DNA of 64,000 nt from Polaribacter haliotis (lineage in GTDB: Bacteria; Bacteroidota; Bacteroidia; Flavobacteriales; Flavobacteriaceae): contig NZ_CP061813.1 in assembly GCF_014784055.1 (NCBI RefSeq), positions 3,606,001 through 3,670,000 of the forward strand, given 5' to 3'. Of this stretch, positions 45,669 through 53,547 are shown one piece after another. The translations under genes and the position numbers were made by a program. Within the stretch, counting starts at the first letter, position 1. Every line of letters begins with the position of its first letter. The notes beneath the pieces are model-generated. The model searched no databases. It saw only the letters and a program-made list of their open reading frames with translations, and had not been told where the DNA came from.

Positions 45669-45716
45669 AAAACCACAAATTCACTAACTAAAAATTAGAG
45701 GATTTGTGGTTTTTCT
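45669..45716. terminator. Bidirectional intrinsic terminator
   Basis: The stem AACCACAAAT/ATTTGTGGTT, with a 21-nt AT-rich loop and flanking A- and T-runs, lies between the convergent T9SS cargo gene and ackA. It can stop transcription from both sides. Confidence 0.75.
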
Positions 45717-45723
45717 TTAAACA

Positions 45724-46911
45724 TTACTTTATAAGTAAATACGATTGTTTCGCAATCTCAATTTCTTCATTTGTAGGAATTACTAGAACTTTTACTTTTG
45801 AAGTAGAATTTTGAATTTCTCGAATCTCTTTAGAACGAACATTATTTTTGCTTTCATCTAAATCAATTCCTAAAAAATTTAAATTTTTACATGCTAATTT
45901 TCTCATTATTGCAGAGTTTTCTCCAATTCCTGCTGTAAAAACAATGGCATCTAATCCGTTTAAAATAGCAGTATAACTTCCAATGTATTTACGAATTCTA
46001 TAACCTGCTAAATTCAGTGCGTTTTGGCAATCTTCATTTCCTTGTTCCGCTTTTTCAGAAATTTCACGTAAATCAGAAAAACCAGTTAAACCTTGCATTC
46101 CAGATTCTTTTTGCAATAAATTATTTACTTCTTCTAGAGATTTGTTTAATTTATTTATCAAAAAGAAAATAACAGATTGATCGATATCTCCAGAACGAGT
46201 TCCCATTATTAAGCCATTCATTGGCGCAAAACCCATAGAATTTTCAACGCTTTTTCCATTTTTAATTGCAGACATGCTACAACCATTTCCTAAATGAATA
46301 GTGATAATGTTTTTTGATTTTTCTTCGCCTAAATACTCAATCGCTTTTTCAGAAACATATTTATGACTTGTGCCATGAAAACCATACGCTCTAATTTTGT
46401 TTTCTTCTAAATATTTATTCGAAATTGCATATTGATACGCTTCTTTTGGCATTGTTTGATGAAAAGAAGTATCGAAAATTGCAATTTGTTTAGCGGATGT
46501 AAAAATCGTTTCCGCAATTTCTATTCCTGTTAAATTTGCAGGATTATGTAGAGGTGCTAAATCGAATAAATCTCTAATACTGTCTTTTACTTCTTGCGTT
46601 ACAACTACAGTTTTACTGAATTTGCTTCCTCCATGAACAACTCTGTGTCCAACCGCTTTTATTTCATCAACAGAATTTAAAACACCAATTTTTTTGTCTA
46701 ATAAAGTTTTAGCAAGTTTTTGTAAACCAACTTCATGATTTAAAATGGGTAAAACTTCTTGGTGTTTTTTATCATCAATTTCATGAGTAAAAACGGCATC
46801 TTCCATTCCAATTCTTTCTACCAAACCAACACATTTTACATGTTGAGAAGGCATTTCTATCACTTGATATTTTAAAGAAGAAGAACCTGCATTTAAAACT
46901 AAAATATTCAT
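45724..46911 (-). CDS. ackA: Acetate kinase
   Basis: The 395-residue enzyme turns acetyl phosphate and ADP into acetate and ATP. Signatures are MNILVLNAGSSSLKYQVIE at the start, AVGHRVVHGGSKF (arginine and histidine of the active site), IFDTSFHQTMP, ITIHLGNGCSMSAI and VFTAGIGENSAIMR. It starts 2 bp after the pta stop, the usual pta-ackA operon. Confidence 0.97.
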   Translation of the reverse strand: MNILVLNAGSSSLKYQVIEMPSQHVKCVGLVERIGMEDAVFTHEIDDKKHQEVLPILNHEVGLQKLAKTLLDKKIGVLNSVDEIKAVGHRVVHGGSKFSKTVVVTQEVKDSIRDLFDLAPLHNPANLTGIEIAETIFTSAKQIAIFDTSFHQTMPKEAYQYAISNKYLEENKIRAYGFHGTSHKYVSEKAIEYLGEEKSKNIITIHLGNGCSMSAIKNGKSVENSMGFAPMNGLIMGTRSGDIDQSVIFFLINKLNKSLEEVNNLLQKESGMQGLTGFSDLREISEKAEQGNEDCQNALNLAGYRIRKYIGSYTAILNGLDAIVFTAGIGENSAIMRKLACKNLNFLGIDLDESKNNVRSKEIREIQNSTSKVKVLVIPTNEEIEIAKQSYLLIK

Positions 46912-46913
46912 AG

Positions 46914-49007
46914 TTAATCTTGATTTGCTTGAATCGCAGTTAATAAAACCGTGTTAAAAATATCGTCTACTGTACAGCCTCTACTTAAATCGTTTACAGG
47001 TTTATTTAAACCTTGCAACATTGGGCCAATTGCCAAAGCACCAGTTTCTCTTTGAATAGCTTTATAAGTATTGTTTCCAGTATTCAAATCTGGGAAAATT
47101 AATACAGAAGCTTGTCCTGCAACTTCAGAATCTGGCATTTTTGTTTTTGCGACAGACATATCTACAGCTGCATCATATTGTATTGGACCTTCAATTTTTA
47201 AATCAGGTTTTTTAGCTTTTGCCAATTCAGTTGCTTTTCTCACTTTTTCTACTTCTTCACCTTTTCCAGAACTTCCAGAAGAATAAGATAACATTGCTAC
47301 TTTTGCAGTAATACCAAAGGCTTCTGCAGAAGCTGCTGAAGAAATAGCGATTTCAGAAAGTTGTTCTGCATTCGGATTCGGATTTACAGCACAATCGCCC
47401 ATTACAGAAACTCTGTCGGACAAACACATAAAAAATACGGATGAAACTACAGAAACTCCAGGTTTGGTTTTTATTAATTGCAGTGCAGGTTTTATGGTGT
47501 GCATTGTTGTGTGAACAGCTCCAGAAACCATTCCATCTGCCAAACCATTTAGAATCATTAAAGTTCCATAATAAGAAACATCTCTGGTTAAATCTACTGC
47601 AGTTGTCTCTGTTAAACCTTTGTGTTTTCTTGCCTCAAAAAGTGTGTTTGCAAAATCTTTATTATGAATAGAATCTTCAGGATTTAGAATGTTTAGTTTG
47701 TCTAAATCTATCTGAATTCCCAACTGATCGCATTTTAATTGAATGGTATTTCTGTCTCCTAATAATGTTAAATCTACAATATCTAATAATTGTAAACGTG
47801 CAGCAGCAGTTATAATTCGTTCATCATCTCCTTCTGGCAACACAATATGTTTTTTATGAATTCTAGCTTTCTGCAATAAATTATATTGAAACATGCTTGG
47901 TGTCATTCTATCTGACTGATATGAAGTCAAAATATTTGTTAAACCTTCTGCATTCACAAATTTATCAAACGTGTCTAATGATAATAATATTTTTTTATCA
48001 TGAGTTGCATAAATTTTAGATTTTACGCTACCAATTTTGTTAGAAATATTAAAAGTGCCTCCATCAACAGAAATAATTGGCACTGTAGATTGTACACCTT
48101 CAATCAATTTTATAATCGATTCTTCTGGAATTAAAGTTCCTGTTAAAATAATTCCTGCAATTTTAGGGTAATTTTTAGAAGCGTTTGCTTGCAACGCACC
48201 TAAAATAATATCTGCTCTGTCTCCAGGTGTAATTACCAACGCATTTTCTTTAATTCTTGTTAGGTAGTTTCGAAGTTGCATGGCTCCAGTGCTATAACTA
48301 CCAATGGCATTGTCTAAAAATTGTTCTCCAAATAAAACACGTCCATTTAATGCTTTTACAACTTCTTTAACTGTTGGAAATGCTAAAAAATCTATCTTCG
48401 GAATAATATCTATTTGAAGTTTCTTTGGAAAACTTTTAATGAGTTCTTGTCTAATATAATCTACTTCATCTTCCTCAATTTTATTGGCAATAATACCAAT
48501 AACATCCACTTCTTTCTGAACAAATGCATTGTAAGAAAGTTGCATTGTATTAATGAAATCTTTCTTCTTTTTTCCATTTCCAGAACCAACAATTAAAGCA
48601 GGAATGTTTAAATTTTTAGCAATCATTAAATTTACATCTAATTCTGTAAAACTTCCACCGCTAGAAAAATCGGTTCCTTCAACTAAAACATAATCGTAGT
48701 TTGCTTCTAATTTTTTATACTTTTTAATAACATGATGAATTACTTCATCTTCTTTCCCTTCACTTAATAATTCTACAACTTCACTTTGTGTGTAGGCATA
48801 ACAATCTTTATAATCGATTTCTAGGTTAAAAAAATTGATAGCAGTATTGGTATGTTCGTCATAACCATCTGCATTTATCTCGTTAATGATGGGTCTAAAA
48901 TAACCCACTTTCGCAGATTTTGTTAACATCATTCTTAAAATACCTAATGATATTAAAGATTTACCACTATCGGATTCTACTGTGGCTATATATATGGCTT
49001 TACTCAT
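46914..49007 (-). CDS. pta: Phosphate acetyltransferase, long form with DRTGG domain
   Basis: The 697-residue protein has a BioD-like P-loop region (IATVESDSGKSLISLGI), a DRTGG domain (about residues 220-330) and the C-terminal phosphotransacetylase domain (KARIHKKHIVLPEGDDERII, FPDLNTGNNTYKAIQRETGA). It converts acetyl-CoA and phosphate to acetyl phosphate. Long forms like the E. coli enzyme are regulated through the N-terminal part. It forms an operon with ackA. Confidence 0.97.
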   Translation of the reverse strand: MSKAIYIATVESDSGKSLISLGILRMMLTKSAKVGYFRPIINEINADGYDEHTNTAINFFNLEIDYKDCYAYTQSEVVELLSEGKEDEVIHHVIKKYKKLEANYDYVLVEGTDFSSGGSFTELDVNLMIAKNLNIPALIVGSGNGKKKKDFINTMQLSYNAFVQKEVDVIGIIANKIEEDEVDYIRQELIKSFPKKLQIDIIPKIDFLAFPTVKEVVKALNGRVLFGEQFLDNAIGSYSTGAMQLRNYLTRIKENALVITPGDRADIILGALQANASKNYPKIAGIILTGTLIPEESIIKLIEGVQSTVPIISVDGGTFNISNKIGSVKSKIYATHDKKILLSLDTFDKFVNAEGLTNILTSYQSDRMTPSMFQYNLLQKARIHKKHIVLPEGDDERIITAAARLQLLDIVDLTLLGDRNTIQLKCDQLGIQIDLDKLNILNPEDSIHNKDFANTLFEARKHKGLTETTAVDLTRDVSYYGTLMILNGLADGMVSGAVHTTMHTIKPALQLIKTKPGVSVVSSVFFMCLSDRVSVMGDCAVNPNPNAEQLSEIAISSAASAEAFGITAKVAMLSYSSGSSGKGEEVEKVRKATELAKAKKPDLKIEGPIQYDAAVDMSVAKTKMPDSEVAGQASVLIFPDLNTGNNTYKAIQRETGALAIGPMLQGLNKPVNDLSRGCTVDDIFNTVLLTAIQANQD

Positions 49008-49026
49008 GTTTTATTGAATTGTTTTA

Positions 49027-49034
49027 CAAAAATA
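49027..49034 (-). promoter_or_regulatory. Candidate -7 element for pta-ackA
   Basis: On the minus strand TATTTTTG matches TAnnTTTG about 20 bp before the pta start. It has no clear TTG partner and sits right after the terminator of the carboxylase gene. Confidence 0.4.
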
Positions 49035-49040
49035 AGGCAT

Positions 49041-49072
49041 AAAAAAATGACTAATTGCGATATTAGTCATTT
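49041..49072 (-). terminator. Intrinsic terminator after the carboxylase gene
   Basis: An 11-bp stem (AAATGACTAAT with ATTAGTCATTT) with a 6-nt loop is followed on the minus strand by a T-run. It separates the carboxylase gene from pta. Confidence 0.82.
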
Positions 49073-49101
49073 ATTATTTATAAAAATATAAACGTTATTT
49101 A

Positions 49102-50730
49102 TTAAACCTGTAAAACACCCATGTTAAACTTCTTTTCTATAGGAGCATGGTTTGCAGCCTCAATTCCCATAGAAATCCAAGTTCTAGTATCCAGTGGATT
49201 TATTACTGCATCTGTCCAAATTCTTGCAGCGGCATAATAAGGCGAAACTTGATTATCGTAACGCTTTTTTATTTTATTGAATAATTCAGCTTCTTTTTCA
49301 GGAGTAATTTCTTCTCCACGTTTTTTTAGTGAAGCTTTTTCAATTTGAAGTAAAACTTTTGCTGCAGAATTACCACTCATAACTGCTAATTCTGCACTTG
49401 GCCAAGCAACAATTAATCTTGGATCATATGCTTTACCACACATAGCATAATTTCCTGCACCATAAGAATTTCCAATAACGATGGTAAATTTTGGTACCAC
49501 AGAATTACTTACTGCGTTTACCATTTTTGCGCCATCTTTTATAATGCCTCCATGTTCCGATTTAGAACCCACCATAAAACCTGTAACATCTTGTAAGAAA
49601 ACTAACGGAATTTTTTTTTGATTACAATTGGCAATAAAACGTGTAGCTTTATCAGCAGAATCGTTATAAATTACACCTCCAAATTGCATTTCTCCTTTTT
49701 TGGTTTTTACCAATTTTCTTTGATTGGCGACAATTCCAACTGCCCAACCATCAATTCTTGCATAACCTGTTAGAATGGTTTGTCCATAACCTTCTTTGTA
49801 TTGCTCAAATTCCGAATTATCAACCAAACGCTTAATGATTTCTAACATATCATACTGTGCGTTTCTTTCTCTTGGTAAAATTCCAAAAATATCATCTTCT
49901 TTTTCTTTTGGTGGAAAAGATTCTGTTTTGCTAAAACCAGCTTTGTCATAATCACCAATTTTATCAACAATAAATTTTATTTTATCCAACGCATCTTTAT
50001 CATCTTTTGCTTTGTAATCTGTAACACCAGAAATTTCGCAATGTGTAGTTGCTCCACCTAAAGTTTCATTATCAATAGATTCTCCAATTGCAGCTTTTAC
50101 CAAATAACTTCCAGCCAAGAAAATACTTGCAGTTTTATCTACAATTAGTGCTTCATCACTCATAATTGGTAAATACGCGCCACCAGCAACACAACTTCCC
50201 ATAACTGCAGAAATTTGTGTAATTCCCATGCTACTCATTACTGCATTATTTCTAAAAATTCGTCCAAAATGTTCTTTATCAGGAAAAATTTCGTCTTGCA
50301 TTGGTAGATAAACTCCAGCAGAATCCACTAAATAAATAATTGGTAATCTGTTTTCTATAGATATTTCTTGTGCACGTAAATTCTTTTTTCCTGTAATAGG
50401 AAACCAAGCACCCGCTTTTACAGTAGCATCATTTGCAACAACAATACATTGTTTTCCTTTAATGTAGCCAATTTTTACAACCACGCCTCCAGAAGGACAA
50501 CCACCATGTTCTGCATACATATCTTCACCTGCGAAAGCACCAATTTCAATAGATTTAGATTTGGAATCTAATAAATAATCTACTCTTTCACGAGCTGTCA
50601 TTTTACCTTTTTCGTGTTGTTTGTCGATTCTTTTTTGACCACCACCTAATTTTACTTTGGCGAAACGTCTTTTTAAATCTGATGCTAAAAGCTTATTATA
50701 ATCTTCGTTTTTATTGAAGTTGAGATCCAT
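49102..50730 (-). CDS. Acyl-CoA carboxylase beta subunit (carboxyltransferase)
   Basis: The 542-residue protein has the biotin-dependent carboxyltransferase fold in two halves. Features are GKMTARERVDYLLD, LPIIYLVDSAGVYLPMQDEIFPDKEHFGRIF, GSCVAGGAYLPIMSDEALIV and the second-half VTGFMVGSKSEHGGIIKDGAKM with NSYGAGNYAMCGKAYDP. The sequence is closest in pattern to methylcrotonyl-CoA or propionyl-CoA carboxylase beta subunits. The biotin carboxylase partner is not in the window, so the substrate is uncertain. Confidence 0.92.
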   Translation of the reverse strand: MDLNFNKNEDYNKLLASDLKRRFAKVKLGGGQKRIDKQHEKGKMTARERVDYLLDSKSKSIEIGAFAGEDMYAEHGGCPSGGVVVKIGYIKGKQCIVVANDATVKAGAWFPITGKKNLRAQEISIENRLPIIYLVDSAGVYLPMQDEIFPDKEHFGRIFRNNAVMSSMGITQISAVMGSCVAGGAYLPIMSDEALIVDKTASIFLAGSYLVKAAIGESIDNETLGGATTHCEISGVTDYKAKDDKDALDKIKFIVDKIGDYDKAGFSKTESFPPKEKEDDIFGILPRERNAQYDMLEIIKRLVDNSEFEQYKEGYGQTILTGYARIDGWAVGIVANQRKLVKTKKGEMQFGGVIYNDSADKATRFIANCNQKKIPLVFLQDVTGFMVGSKSEHGGIIKDGAKMVNAVSNSVVPKFTIVIGNSYGAGNYAMCGKAYDPRLIVAWPSAELAVMSGNSAAKVLLQIEKASLKKRGEEITPEKEAELFNKIKKRYDNQVSPYYAAARIWTDAVINPLDTRTWISMGIEAANHAPIEKKFNMGVLQV

Positions 50731-51010
50731 AGGAATTCGTTTCTTAGTTTTCAGCTAAATTAAGAAATATTATGATGAAAAAAAGAATGTATTTTTTCAA
50801 ATTATAATCCCAGAGATATAAAATCATAATTAAATTATTGAAACAATAAACAAGCATGAGAATTTTTATCAAATTCATAAAAAAAATAAATATCCTGTAA
50901 CAAACAGCCAAAAAAAGCAACAGATAGTATAAAGTATTTTGTTATAATTAAAAAAAATTAACGAAATTGCTTCACTTAAAAAATTGTTCAACTTAAAAAA
51001 CTAAATACAT
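50731..51010. other. 280-bp gap with divergent control region
   Basis: This AT-rich gap separates the carboxylase gene and the coiled-coil gene, which are divergent. Near-promoter words (TATTTTG at about 50935; TATAATTTG on the minus strand near 50800) miss the consensus by one base. Two similar words (TTCACTTAAAAAA and TTCAACTTAAAAAA) stand just before the coiled-coil start. No ORF or structured RNA was recognised. Confidence 0.5.
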
Positions 51011-52354
51011 ATGGCTGATGACTTTGACTTATTAGAAACAAACTCTACTCAAAAAACTGAAAAAGTAGATGTTAATTGGGGAAAAGCTATTGATACAATG
51101 AAATCTAAATTGTCTCAAGAAGAAGATCCAGAAAAGCGTCAAAAAATATTAAATGCAACGTTAGATGATGTTGTAGATATGGCAAAACAAGACAGAAGTA
51201 CATTGTTAGATGCTATTAAAGATTTAACCGATTATCAAGATGAAGTTGGTATTAAATTCGAAGGTTTTTCAGCTTTAAATGCAGAAGAACAAAAGGTTAT
51301 TGACGATGCACAAAAAGCATTAGAAAGAGCAAGAATCGAATTAGAAGACGCAAAAAACAAACCAGATACTTGGTGGAATAATTTGTGGGGAAGAAAATCG
51401 AAGATTAAAAAAGAAGAAGCAGAATTTGCACAAGCAGAAAAAACAAGGGCAGGCGCAGATAATAAAGCAAAAGCATTGTTTCAAACAAGAATAGAAAGTG
51501 CAGATATTCAAACTTTATTGGGCGAACTTTCTTTTAAATCTCAAGCAGCTGTTACACGTTTAAAAAACAGAGAAGTAGAGATTAAAGAGGTAGAAGAAAA
51601 ACTAAAAACGGCGATTGTAGAAGCTTCAAAAAATCATACAAAAGCATTAGAGAAGAAGAAAGAAGTAGAAGATAAATTAGAAGAGCAATATGCATTGTTA
51701 AAACAAGCGCGCCAAGAATTAGATGAAATTGCAGACAAGCAATCCACAGCGTATTCAGAAGCAATAGGAAAAGTAACAACAATTGAGCAAAAAGTGGAAG
51801 AATTAGAAGGATTGAAAAATGCCTACACAACTTTGGCTGCTTCTAAAGATAGTTTTGTGCACAAACACAATTTAACGATAAAAGTATTAACTTCTTTACG
51901 TTCTAATTTACAAACGCATAGAGCAAAATTAAAGAGTGATACTGAAGAAAGACTAAAATATTACGATGGTTATATTGTTGCGTTAAAAGCAAGAACCGAC
52001 CAAGAATTTGCTGCTATTTTAGAGCATTTAGGTGTAAAAACGGACGAACATATTGGAGAAACGTTGGCTTCTATGCATTCTGCGAGTGCAAGAGCAAGAC
52101 AAGATATGATGGAGAATATTCCAGTTCACGAAAAGGTTATGAAAGGTGTTTATAGCACGTATGCAGAGGCTTTACACGAGATACGTGAGAAAGACGTGGA
52201 CATTCAAAAGAACTTTGCAGACAGATATGGAATCGATATGAAAGAGATTTTCGAGGACTATTACAAAGCAGATGCAAACGCGCCTTCTGGAAATGATGAC
52301 GAACCTGCTGCAGCTCCAAAAAAGGAATCTTCTAACGACGATTTATTGTCTTAA
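51011..52354 (+). CDS. Long coiled-coil protein of unknown function
   Basis: The 447-residue protein has no signal peptide or membrane helix. Residues about 85-300 are charged heptad-rich helices. They are broken by a tryptophan patch (DTWWNNLWGRKSKIKKE, about residue 120) that could touch a membrane or partner. Both ends carry similar acidic words: ADDFDLLE at the start, SNDDLLS at the end, and the tail (ANAPSGNDDEPAAAPKKESS) is disordered. The shape recalls PspA, TelA or other peripheral helical scaffolds, but no family motif was recognised. It leads a same-strand gene set with an AAA+ ATPase two genes later, so it may be its substrate or adaptor. Confidence 0.8.
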   Translation: MADDFDLLETNSTQKTEKVDVNWGKAIDTMKSKLSQEEDPEKRQKILNATLDDVVDMAKQDRSTLLDAIKDLTDYQDEVGIKFEGFSALNAEEQKVIDDAQKALERARIELEDAKNKPDTWWNNLWGRKSKIKKEEAEFAQAEKTRAGADNKAKALFQTRIESADIQTLLGELSFKSQAAVTRLKNREVEIKEVEEKLKTAIVEASKNHTKALEKKKEVEDKLEEQYALLKQARQELDEIADKQSTAYSEAIGKVTTIEQKVEELEGLKNAYTTLAASKDSFVHKHNLTIKVLTSLRSNLQTHRAKLKSDTEERLKYYDGYIVALKARTDQEFAAILEHLGVKTDEHIGETLASMHSASARARQDMMENIPVHEKVMKGVYSTYAEALHEIREKDVDIQKNFADRYGIDMKEIFEDYYKADANAPSGNDDEPAAAPKKESSNDDLLS

Positions 52355-52361
52355 AAATAGT

Positions 52362-52431
52362 AAACAGTTTACAGTTTCAGTTTGCAGTCAGTTATTGACT
52401 GTAAACTGTCACTGAATACTGAAAACTAAAT
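52362..52431. repeat. CAGTTTACAGTTTCAG-type satellite
   Basis: A word repeat (CAGTTTACAGTTTCAGTTTGCAG, then the inverted CTGTAAACTGTCACTGAA) fills the gap between the coiled-coil gene and the next gene. The arms ACTGTAAACTGT and ACAGTTTACAGT can pair. Related words occur at 53489-53546 and 61903-62000. Confidence 0.75.
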
Positions 52432-52434
52432 TCT

Positions 52435-53484
52435 ATGATTACAACACCTTTAGATTCTGCACTTTTAGACTCAAAAGAACAATACGTTTTTTATCACAAA
52501 ATGGTAGATTTCGTATTAAAAGAATTGATTGTAAGCGTTCAGCAAGAAAAATTATGCAGTCAGCAAGAACTGTTGATTTTTAAGCAATATTCAGATTTAC
52601 TTTTATATTCCATTGAAGCCATGCGTATTAAATATATGTATGATGAGGAAGATAATATGAAAGTCGATTTAACAGATTCTGGTTTTCCTAATTATTTGGA
52701 ATTCCGTTTTTTGTACAACGATTTAGAATTAAAGAACGAATACATTCACAAATTAACAGATACAGTTTCTTTAAAAGAAGAATTTTTAAACACTTTATTA
52801 AAGAAAAAACAGTCTGTTAGAAGAGATCGATTGTTTCAAGCATCGTCTATTGTATATTATAAATCTGTAGATCAAAAATTAATTTTTAACAGGTTTGTAC
52901 AAGGAAAAATTTTGGAAGCTCCAAAAGATGCTTCTTACGAATACATAACAAGTTGGAGTTTTTATGATGTAAGTCATAACAGACCATTTATCTGTTATAT
53001 GTACTTTAATTACGAAGGAAAAAATGCTTTAAAGGATAAAGAAAAAATTTATCAAGTTTTAAAAGAAAGTGCAGATAGGCAAATGCCTTTAGATACCATG
53101 GCTTATAATATTGATAGAAAACTACCAAATATTCAGCCAAAACATATCAAAAGAATCGATTTAGGACCTTTTCATAACGTATTTGCAAAAGACGAAAACA
53201 AAATAACTCATGCTATTTTAAATGGAATTTCAAAAAAAGAAATTCCTTTAGAATCGTATGCATTATCACTAAAAATAGATGAGGTTTTTTCTGGAGAAAC
53301 ATTTACTGAAGGTGGTTTTTTTTCGAAACAAACCATGCAAAAATGGAGTGATGTAATTAAGCAAAGATATGTTTTTGCTCCACATAGAATTATTCAATTA
53401 TTGCACAATCAAACGCCTGAAGTATTGCATAAATTGGCGAAAAGTCCGATTGAATTAGCAAGTTTAAAAATTGACAAAATATAA
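52435..53484 (+). CDS. Conserved-looking protein of unknown function, 349 residues
   Basis: No domain was recognised. The N-terminal 135 residues look helical and charged; the middle has beta-strand character (SSIVYYKSVDQKLIFNRFVQGK, YITSWSFYDVSHNRPFICYMYFNYEG). The C-terminal third contains GPFHNVFAKDENKITHAILNG and FAPHRIIQLLHNQ. It lacks signal peptide and membrane helices, so it is cytoplasmic. It lies between the coiled-coil gene and the AAA+ gene in the same direction, and its product probably works with one or both. Confidence 0.75.
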   Translation: MITTPLDSALLDSKEQYVFYHKMVDFVLKELIVSVQQEKLCSQQELLIFKQYSDLLLYSIEAMRIKYMYDEEDNMKVDLTDSGFPNYLEFRFLYNDLELKNEYIHKLTDTVSLKEEFLNTLLKKKQSVRRDRLFQASSIVYYKSVDQKLIFNRFVQGKILEAPKDASYEYITSWSFYDVSHNRPFICYMYFNYEGKNALKDKEKIYQVLKESADRQMPLDTMAYNIDRKLPNIQPKHIKRIDLGPFHNVFAKDENKITHAILNGISKKEIPLESYALSLKIDEVFSGETFTEGGFFSKQTMQKWSDVIKQRYVFAPHRIIQLLHNQTPEVLHKLAKSPIELASLKIDKI

Positions 53485-53488
53485 AGTA

Positions 53489-53546
53489 TAGAGTAGCAGT
53501 AGCAGAATTCAACTGCTTACTGAAACTGTAAACTGAAAACTAAAAA
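53489..53546. repeat. GTAGCAG/ACTGAAACTGTAAACTG satellite
   Basis: A word repeat of the same type as 52362-52431 (GAAACTGTAAACTGAAAACTAAA) fills the gap before the AAA+ gene. The shared string CTGAAAACTAAA ends both gaps just before the start codons. Confidence 0.75.
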
Positions 53547-53547
53547 A

